Source: an uncultured Ruminococcus sp. | GTDB lineage: Bacteria > Bacillota > Clostridia > Lachnospirales > Lachnospiraceae | DNA: 64,000 bases | NCBI GenBank assembly: GCA_900553885.1 | Contig: USFD01000002.1 | Span: 5,485-69,484 of the forward strand | Direction of reading: 5' to 3' | Position numbers and translations under genes: made by a program | Shown: positions 9,422-15,342 of the stretch, piece by piece | Position numbering within the stretch: the stretch's first letter is position 1 | Layout: every line of letters starts with the position of its first letter | Notes under the pieces: generated by a model | Databases searched by the model: none | The model's input: the letters and a program-made list of their open reading frames with translations, nothing else | What the model was told of the DNA's origin: nothing

Positions 9422-9615
9422 CAAAAATCCGTCAGCCTTTCGGCTGGCGGATTTTTGTTGGTTTTATAAGTTATATCTAAAGGAATGAGAGTAAAGTGCG
9501 ACGCCTTGCAGCGTCTGAACTTTATGAGGGGGGGGGGAGATAGTTGTTTATCAACTATCTGATATATAGTATAGAAAGAAAATGTGTCAAAAATATGAGT
9601 GAAATATAAAAGGAT
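9422..9615 (-). ncRNA. Structured repeat copy 1 (candidate small RNA read on the minus strand)
   Basis: One of three copies in the window (others at 18317 and 26334). Conserved parts in plus order: hairpin A (9422-9459, terminator-like, AAAAATCCGTCAGCC/GGCTGGCGGATTTTT); a GGAATGAGAGTAAAGTGCGAC block; hairpin B (GACGC/GCGTC inside AAAGT/ACTTT); a G-tract; hairpin C (GATAGTTG/CAACTATC); then AGTATA (9568-9573) and TGTCAA (9585-9590) exactly 11 nt apart, and a conserved AT-rich tail. Read on the minus strand this gives TTGACA-N11-TATACT, an RNA starting near 9561, hairpin C, a C-rich unpaired run, hairpin B, and a terminator, about 140 nt in all. This copy has ten G/C in the run; the others have six. 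Hairpin A also serves as terminator for the plus-strand hydrolase gene. Strand and function are inferred. Confidence 0.6.
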
Positions 9616-9884
9616 AAGAAAATTTATAAAGATAAAATAAAAATATTCGGAGCATTCTCTCATAGCATAATAGCTTTCAATCCTCTCTGTTTCCCAAAAA
9701 ATATAGGAAAAATAAAAATTCCCTATATTGACAGCTTTATAGCGAACCACTAAGATTAGAATAAATTGGGTTATATAAAACGGGTTTTATCGTTTGTATC
9801 TATAGCGAAAGAGAGGAAGAATCCCCATTATATGACTGATGGAGAGATACGCTATGGGGGGAGAGGAGAGACTATATAGTATAG
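9616..9884. other. Gene-free AT-rich spacer before the LuxR-type regulator
   Basis: About 270 bases with no credible gene. Just before the next gene, GGGGGGAGAGGAGAGACTAT followed by ATAGTATAG resembles the G-tract and AGTATA end of the neighbouring repeat in spacing and sequence, possibly a degenerate piece of it. The ribosome binding site for the next gene is poorly spaced. Confidence 0.4.
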
Positions 9885-10487
9885 ATGGAAGAGAAACAGA
9901 TTAGAGTTCTCCTCATTGAGGACAATGAGGCGCTTGGCGCATCGCTTCTGAAGCGTCTGGAAGAATATCCGGAAATTAAGGTTGTGGGAATTTGCGAAGA
10001 CAGGGATCTGGCAGTCCGGACGGTCTGCAGCAACGGTGCGGAGGTAGCGGTTATAAATCTGTACCCGGGAGATTCTTCGTCGGATATTATACATATATCA
10101 AGAGAGATCCGGATTCATACGGATGCCAAAGTGCTGATTCTGTCGGAGAGTGAGGATCTGGAATTTATAGTGAAAGCAGCCCGGAATGCATTTGCATCAG
10201 GCTGTCTTTTTAACTGGCAGATAGCTCAGCTGGGAGAGAATATTATCACAATGTGCGAAGGATATACGGTTCAGGAATATCTGCTGGCATTCACTGCGCT
10301 ATCCTGTCTGTCGGAAGCGGAGATGGCTGTATTTCATATTATGATGGGGAAAAAGGTACCGCTTAAGTCTTCGCCGAAGACCATTGCAAACCAGAAAACA
10401 AGAGTTTTGAAAAAGCTGGGCCTGGCGAATCAGAAAGATCTGCGTCACGTATTTGTTATGTTTCGGGAAAACGGGGAAAATGTCTGA
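9885..10487 (+). CDS. LuxR-type regulator with a degenerate receiver domain
   Basis: 200 residues. Residues about 6-115 have receiver-domain form: VLLIEDNEA keeps the acidic pocket, and KVLILSESED occupies the switch Ser/Thr position. The position of the phospho-acceptor aspartate reads VINLYPGD, with asparagine in its place, and the usual late lysine is missing from GCLFNWQI. The C-terminal part (SEAEMAVFHIMMGK ... KTIANQKTRVLKKLGL) is a LuxR/GerE helix-turn-helix. It therefore looks like a DNA-binding protein not controlled by phosphorylation. No sensor kinase is adjacent. The only ribosome binding site visible, GGAGAGGAG, is about 16 nt from the ATG, further than normal, so translation may be weak or the start uncertain. 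Confidence 0.75.
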   Translation: MEEKQIRVLLIEDNEALGASLLKRLEEYPEIKVVGICEDRDLAVRTVCSNGAEVAVINLYPGDSSSDIIHISREIRIHTDAKVLILSESEDLEFIVKAARNAFASGCLFNWQIAQLGENIITMCEGYTVQEYLLAFTALSCLSEAEMAVFHIMMGKKVPLKSSPKTIANQKTRVLKKLGLANQKDLRHVFVMFRENGENV

Positions 10488-10519
10488 AACCGCCAGGCAG
10501 ACAGATCAGCATAAAAAGA

Positions 10520-10551
10520 TTCTCCTCAGACGGAGATTCATCTGAGGAGAA
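10520..10551 (-). terminator. Terminator for the GH25/zinc-ribbon operon
   Basis: An 11-bp perfect stem TTCTCCTCAGA/TCTGAGGAGAA with a 10-nt loop. On the minus strand it is followed by TCTTTTTAT, so it ends the leftward operon; on the plus strand the T-run is missing. Confidence 0.75.
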
Positions 10552-10581
10552 CCGGAAATCCGGCAGAAAACGGCAGAGTAT

Positions 10582-11502
10582 TCAGCGGCGGGAGAGCATC
10601 TGGATATTCAGATCAGCATTGCCTTCTATACCGGGAACATGGCCTTCGTTGGTATACTGCCAGAAGTCGAAATGATAGGGAGTCTGGGGCGCAGGCTCAT
10701 AATCCGCATACCAGAGCGGATAATCCGAGAGCTGTTCCAGATCCAGTTCAAATGCTTCCCAGAGCATGTTGGCGTAGATCATGGGATCATATCCTGCTTC
10801 TGCAATGGCAGAGCAGAATACTTCTGTATTTTCTGTAAACTGTTCTCCGGTTACATTATCTGTTCTTGCTTCATCATCCAGAATACTCTCCGGATCATAT
10901 ACAACAGGGAGCTGCAGGGAATATCCCTTCAGATTTTCCAGGACAAAGTCTGCTTCTTCCCGGGCTTCTTCTTCATTGACAGCCTGCGCAAAGAAGTAAA
11001 CGCCCACGTCAAAACCGGCGGCCTGCGCATTTTCCATATTCCGGTGAAATTCCTGATCGAGGCGTATATTGCCCTCCTGTCCGTAGCCGCGGTAGCCCAG
11101 GCGGATAAACGCGAAGTCAAAGCCGCTGTCCTTTAACTGCTGCCAGTCCACATATCCCTGATGTTCGGATACATCCACCCCCAGCCGGTATGTATAATTT
11201 TCATCCCCTTCATAGGAGAGAAGATCCCCTTTGTGAATGAAACATTCTGATTTATAGTTATGTTTTTCCACATCCGGATTTATTTCGACTTCGTAAGGAT
11301 TCTGGTATACGTCTACAAAATGGAGAATTTCCGGTTTTTCTGCGGAGTCTGTTCCGGTGTCGATGTCCAGATCGGAAACTTCCCGTGTGTTATCTCCGGT
11401 ATCCCTGCCGGATGTTCCTTCTGCCCCGGATCCGGCGCAGCCGGTCAGCAGAAGAGCAAAGACAGTTACAAGAAGGATTCGGTTTCTTTTTCTTATTTTC
11501 AT
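10582..11502 (-). CDS. GH25 lysozyme-family lipoprotein
   Basis: 306 residues. An N-terminal lipoprotein signal ends at LLLTGC, so the protein should be lipid-anchored outside the membrane. After a linker of about 80 residues comes a glycoside hydrolase 25 (muramidase) domain: LGVDVSEHQGYVDW holds the N-terminal catalytic aspartate and LPVVYDPES holds the D-x-E acid pair, normally YDWE in the family. AFIRLGYRGYGQEG and YPLWYADYEP are further family blocks. The predicted activity is cleavage of the N-acetylmuramic acid-N-acetylglucosamine bond of peptidoglycan. It starts 3 nt after the stop of the upstream zinc-ribbon membrane protein, so the two are translated from one transcript. Confidence 0.88.
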   Translation of the reverse strand: MKIRKRNRILLVTVFALLLTGCAGSGAEGTSGRDTGDNTREVSDLDIDTGTDSAEKPEILHFVDVYQNPYEVEINPDVEKHNYKSECFIHKGDLLSYEGDENYTYRLGVDVSEHQGYVDWQQLKDSGFDFAFIRLGYRGYGQEGNIRLDQEFHRNMENAQAAGFDVGVYFFAQAVNEEEAREEADFVLENLKGYSLQLPVVYDPESILDDEARTDNVTGEQFTENTEVFCSAIAEAGYDPMIYANMLWEAFELDLEQLSDYPLWYADYEPAPQTPYHFDFWQYTNEGHVPGIEGNADLNIQMLSRR

Positions 11503-11505
11503 GAT

Positions 11506-12681
11506 TTATCCGTTCTCCCTTATATACTCTTCGTAGGTTCTCCATGGATCCGCATCGGAAAAGCCGCACATGCGGTAAAACGTTTCTGTCAGATACCCCA
11601 TCCGAAGCTCGTCATCATCATTCGTATAGCCGGGGAACTGAACGGTCATCCGCAGGATGGTATCCTGCTTTATTTTTGTCAGGCAGTAGTCTGTATATCC
11701 GTCCCTTTCGTTGTCCCAGCCTGTTACAATGACCTTGCCGTAATTATCTTTCACATGGTTCAGGATAACCTCTGAAGACGACATCCGGCCGAGTTCAGAA
11801 GTACAGACATTGGCGGTCATGTCATCCAGAGACAGAGAGTCCGTTCGCTGAATGGCCTGGAAGATAAGCCGGGAACCATCTTTGGCGGAGAAAGTGATTT
11901 TCTCCAGATTGGTTCCGTATTGTCCTTTGTCAGGCTGTGCGTTGTACGTAACTTCGTTATAGAAATCTGTGGGATACCAGAAGTTAAATTCATCAATTGA
12001 AGAGGAATAGAATTCGTATCCGGATGGATCCAGAGCTGCCGTATAATCGGCGTCAGCGGAAGGATTGATCAGAAACGGAAATCCGGCTTCTTCGGAGTCT
12101 GTATTACCGTGACCGGCAGTGTCGGTATCTTCCTGCTGCTTCTCCTCTTTTTTCTCCTCCTGTGTATCGTTCTGCCCGTCTTCGCTGTCTGCATTATTCC
12201 TGCCGTTTCTCCAGGAGAAAGTTGAATCTGTATCATCTGCCGGATCAGAGTCCTGCAGGGCTGCGGTCTGCCGTGTATTTTCCGCGGAAGAATCCGAAAG
12301 GAACCATACCGTAAGTCCGGCGCCTGCGGCAATAATTAATACAGCGGCAGCAGCAATGGCAATATAGATCGGCGCGCGGGATCTGCGGGCTGCGGGAGCC
12401 GGCGGCGGAGTCTGAAAATTATCCGGGTATCCATTCCGGAAATCATCCGGATCCCCGTTCTGATATCCGTTCTGAAAACCATTCTGACAGCTGTTCTGAT
12501 ATCCGTTCTGAAAATCATTCTGATATCCGTTCTGAAAATCATTCTGATAGCTGTCCTGATACTGGCTCTGACAGCCGTTCTGTGTGGAACTGCCGGTTTC
12601 CGGAGAAACCGGGGCCCCGCACTGTTCGCAGAACAGAGAGTCATCATCCATCTGGTAACCGCAGTTTTTACATGTGATCAT
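11506..12681 (-). CDS. Zinc-ribbon membrane protein with a QNxYQN-type repeat region
   Basis: 391 residues from the ATG at 12681, which has GGGAGG upstream; the longer frame to 12720 has no ribosome binding site. Residues 1-22 form a zinc ribbon (Cys 4, 7, 18, 21: CKNCG ... CEQCGAP). Next is a glutamine/asparagine/tyrosine-rich repeat region (about 30-100), one membrane helix (about 115-140), an acidic linker, and a C-terminal extracellular domain of about 180 residues that I do not recognise. Similar zinc-ribbon/one-helix proteins of Clostridia are annotated only as hypothetical. It forms an operon with the GH25 lipoprotein, suggesting an envelope role. Confidence 0.7.
   Translation of the reverse strand: MITCKNCGYQMDDDSLFCEQCGAPVSPETGSSTQNGCQSQYQDSYQNDFQNGYQNDFQNGYQNSCQNGFQNGYQNGDPDDFRNGYPDNFQTPPPAPAARRSRAPIYIAIAAAAVLIIAAGAGLTVWFLSDSSAENTRQTAALQDSDPADDTDSTFSWRNGRNNADSEDGQNDTQEEKKEEKQQEDTDTAGHGNTDSEEAGFPFLINPSADADYTAALDPSGYEFYSSSIDEFNFWYPTDFYNEVTYNAQPDKGQYGTNLEKITFSAKDGSRLIFQAIQRTDSLSLDDMTANVCTSELGRMSSSEVILNHVKDNYGKVIVTGWDNERDGYTDYCLTKIKQDTILRMTVQFPGYTNDDDELRMGYLTETFYRMCGFSDADPWRTYEEYIRENG
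12452..12563 (-). repeat. In-gene tandem repeat, 15- and 30-bp units
   Basis: The plus strand shows repeated GTTCTGATATCC and GTTCTGAAAATCATTCTGA units, coding for QNGYQNDFQ-type repeats. The 30-bp unit occurs about twice nearly identically, with degenerate copies around it. Such a tract can gain or lose units by slippage without shifting the frame. Confidence 0.75.
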
Positions 12682-12840
12682 TGATTTATTCCTCCCATCA
12701 TGAAGTCGAATATGAAACATATGAAATCAGAAATAACATTTACAGTTTCAGACACTATTATATAATTAAACGGCAGGTCCGTCCAGAAGGGAAAGGAATA
12801 AGGATATTTTGCGTGCCGGAGAAAGGGAGAGGATACGGAC

Positions 12841-12870
12841 TTGACACGGGCGGAAAATTCCGCCATCATA
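12841..12870 (+). promoter_or_regulatory. Promoter with embedded dyad, DNA-modification gene
   Basis: TTGACA (12841-12846), a 17-nt spacer and CATCAT (12864-12869). The spacer carries GGCGGAA-AA-TTCCGCC (12849-12864), a dyad with perfect 7-bp arms. A protein bound there would block RNA polymerase, so it looks like an operator. Which protein binds it is unknown; self-control by the methylase is one option. Confidence 0.55.
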
Positions 12871-12890
12871 TCCTGTAAAGGAGGTTCGTG

Positions 12891-15275
12891 ATGAAAAAAC
12901 AGATAGATGCCGCCGTCAGGGAAAAGCTGGATCAGATTAAACCGAAGATCCAGGACATACCGAATACGGTTCCGGATGAAATGCGCAGAACGTTTAATTT
13001 TAAGGGCCGGAAGTCTCCGGGTGTGGCAGAAAAAGTGATCGAAACCGTATGTAATAAGGAGACTGTTTTGTATGATCCGTTCATGGGATCGGGATCATTT
13101 GTTTTTGCTGCGATGAATCAGGTCGGGACCATATATGCAACAGAGCTGGACAACTATACCTTCGGTGCGGTCCGCGCACTGTTTACAAAAGCGGACCTGT
13201 CCCGTCTGGATGCTTTATTCGAACAGGTAAAGAAAGACTGTTATGCTAAGATTATGTCGCTGTATGAAACAAGATGCTGCGGCAGAAAAAATTATATTTC
13301 CAAAGTCTTATTTGATCCGGCGGAAGGGAAAGAAGGATATTTTCATCCGTCTCCGAACAGAGAGATCCGGGACGGGAAAAATGTAAAACTGTTAAGAAAA
13401 TGTCCCGTATGCGGGAAAAGGGCAAAACAGTTTGATGATTCGGATTATGCTAAGATTGAAGAACTGTCGGAAATAAACGCAGACCGGTTCCCAAGGGCCA
13501 GGTATATTGTAAACAGCAGGATAAACATAACCGCCTCAACGGGCGCCGACAGATATGACAGGATTTTCACACACAGGAATAAGATTGCCCTGCTGCTTCT
13601 TCAGGATTCCGTCCGGAAACTGGATGCAGGACCGGAAAGGGATATTCTGGAACAGGCGCTGGTTTCCGCGCTTTCTCTGGCAAGGATCGCCATGTACGGT
13701 TCGAGTACGGACATATTGTATCATGTTGTCAGACACAGGGCCCAGGAGATGAATGTGTGGGTGCTGTTTGAGGAAAAGTACAGGAATTTCCGGACATTCA
13801 AGCAGGAATACAGCTCCTGTCAGATAGGGGCGTGCAGCGCGGAAGTAAAAATGTATAACCAGGATTATGCCTCCTTTATTGACGCCCATCCGGATCTGAG
13901 AGCAGATGTGATTTACACGGATTTTCCGTATACGGATCAGGTTCCCTATCTGGAGCGGAATCAGCTCTACCGGATCTGGCTGGAAACATTTTATGATTCC
14001 AGATACAGACTGACCCGGGAGATGCTGGAGAAGGAAATTGTACTGACAGACGCGGAGGGAAGGCCTGAGAAGAACAGCCTTGACAACTATTATAAGGACA
14101 TTGACAATATGTTTGCCCATTTTTCAAAGGTTCTGAAAGAGAAAGGCCTTGTATTTTTTACGATGAAGCTGGGGCGGGCGAAGTATTTTAAGACATATAT
14201 TGAGATCGTTAATCTGGCCAGGAAAAACGGATTTGAATATGCATACCAGACGGATCTTGTCAAAACGGATCCCACCATACGAAAGCAGGCCGCATTTACG
14301 AATACCTTTATGAATGAAATCATCGCGGTATTTTATAAACTGGATGAGAAGGACAGATACTGGTACATAGGAAATGATAATTATGAATTTCTTCTGGTGA
14401 AAAAGGTATATTTTTATCTCCTTAACGCAAAAGACTGCGTAACTCTTTCGGGAGCGGTAAAGCTGGTGTGTGAGGATCTGAGAATAAGGTATCAGCATCT
14501 TGCTTCCGGGAGCGAGATTGAAAAAATCAGGCTGCTGCTACTGGAATATTTCAGTGTGGACGCAGGGGTGATTCAGATCAGCGACAACAGGCTCTATCTG
14601 GATATCGAAGACTCGGATGCCCTGTATACGAAGATTTATGACCTGATGCCGGTATTTATCCGCCGGCTTCTGGACCAGAAGGGGAAATTTGTTCTGGAAG
14701 ATATCTGCTTTGAGCTGGTAAACGCTCTGTGCGACGGAAATCCGAAAACAATCATTCAGATCCTGGAGGAGGAAAGCCATCAGAGCGAAATCGAGCGCCT
14801 GATTCTGAACTATTGTGTAATAGAAGACAAATATTATGTGGAGAGAAAGGATATCTTAAAACCGAATGAAGACGCCGTTGATATCTCCACCTTAACGGGA
14901 ACAGAATTTGAAGAACTGATCGTCCGGCTGCTGAAGGCGGAAGGATATGAAAATGTGGTGAGAATCGGAGGCGCCGGGGATCTGGGAGTTGATATTCTGG
15001 CCTGCAGACAGGAAAACGGCAGAGTATGCCGGGAGCTCTTCCAGTGTAAACGCTGGGTGCATAATGTAGGTTCGGAGCCGGTTCAGCGGCTGTACGCGGA
15101 GCGGAAAAGAAGAGGATTTGACAAAGCGGCCTGTGTTACTACTTCGGGTTATACCAAAGATGGGAAGACAGTCGCCGGGGATCTGGATGTGGGAATAACA
15201 GACGGGACAGAATTAATGAAAAAACTGAATAAATATTTTCCGGGCCAGTACTATAACGGCAGCCGGAGCGTATAG
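12891..15275 (+). CDS. DNA methyltransferase fused to an Mrr-type restriction nuclease
   Basis: 794 residues from the ATG at 12891, 6 nt after AAAGGAGG. N-terminal part: AdoMet motif I YDPFMGSGSF (about residues 61-70); then an inserted cysteine-containing region (CC at about 130 and CPVCGK at about 171) like the Zn-ribbon adenine methylases of COG1743 type; then the catalytic motif as TDFPY (about 343-347), a variant of DPPY. A middle region of about 150 residues is unassigned. The C-terminus (about 670-785) is an Mrr-like PD-(D/E)xK nuclease: GTEFEELIVRLLKAEGY, GDLGVD (acid at about 701) and LFQCKRW (Q-x-K). One protein could thus both methylate and cut DNA. It faces a double methylase gene across a shared terminator. 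Its methylase half shares the SKVLFD segment and layout with that protein's second half. Confidence 0.8.
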   Translation: MKKQIDAAVREKLDQIKPKIQDIPNTVPDEMRRTFNFKGRKSPGVAEKVIETVCNKETVLYDPFMGSGSFVFAAMNQVGTIYATELDNYTFGAVRALFTKADLSRLDALFEQVKKDCYAKIMSLYETRCCGRKNYISKVLFDPAEGKEGYFHPSPNREIRDGKNVKLLRKCPVCGKRAKQFDDSDYAKIEELSEINADRFPRARYIVNSRINITASTGADRYDRIFTHRNKIALLLLQDSVRKLDAGPERDILEQALVSALSLARIAMYGSSTDILYHVVRHRAQEMNVWVLFEEKYRNFRTFKQEYSSCQIGACSAEVKMYNQDYASFIDAHPDLRADVIYTDFPYTDQVPYLERNQLYRIWLETFYDSRYRLTREMLEKEIVLTDAEGRPEKNSLDNYYKDIDNMFAHFSKVLKEKGLVFFTMKLGRAKYFKTYIEIVNLARKNGFEYAYQTDLVKTDPTIRKQAAFTNTFMNEIIAVFYKLDEKDRYWYIGNDNYEFLLVKKVYFYLLNAKDCVTLSGAVKLVCEDLRIRYQHLASGSEIEKIRLLLLEYFSVDAGVIQISDNRLYLDIEDSDALYTKIYDLMPVFIRRLLDQKGKFVLEDICFELVNALCDGNPKTIIQILEEESHQSEIERLILNYCVIEDKYYVERKDILKPNEDAVDISTLTGTEFEELIVRLLKAEGYENVVRIGGAGDLGVDILACRQENGRVCRELFQCKRWVHNVGSEPVQRLYAERKRRGFDKAACVTTSGYTKDGKTVAGDLDVGITDGTELMKKLNKYFPGQYYNGSRSV

Positions 15276-15279
15276 AAAA

Positions 15280-15340
15280 GAGGGCTTTCTGAAGCAATGC
15301 CATTGGACAGGGACATTGCTCTGAAGAGCCCTCTTTCTTA
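15280..15340. terminator. Bidirectional terminator between the two convergent methylase genes
   Basis: AGAGGGCTTTC near 15280 pairs with GAAGAGCCCTCTT near 15328, with GCAATG/CATTGC as an inner stem. A-rich on the left and T-rich on the right, it can serve both strands. Confidence 0.8.
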
Positions 15341-15342
15341 TT

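Noticed and set aside
12452..12563. Possible CRISPR array
   Set aside because: Units are contiguous without spacers and lie in frame inside a coding gene (QN-rich repeats).
10582..12681. Prophage lysis module (GH25 plus membrane protein)
   Set aside because: The GH25 is a lipoprotein and the partner has a zinc ribbon and one helix; no phage structural, integrase or terminase genes are around.
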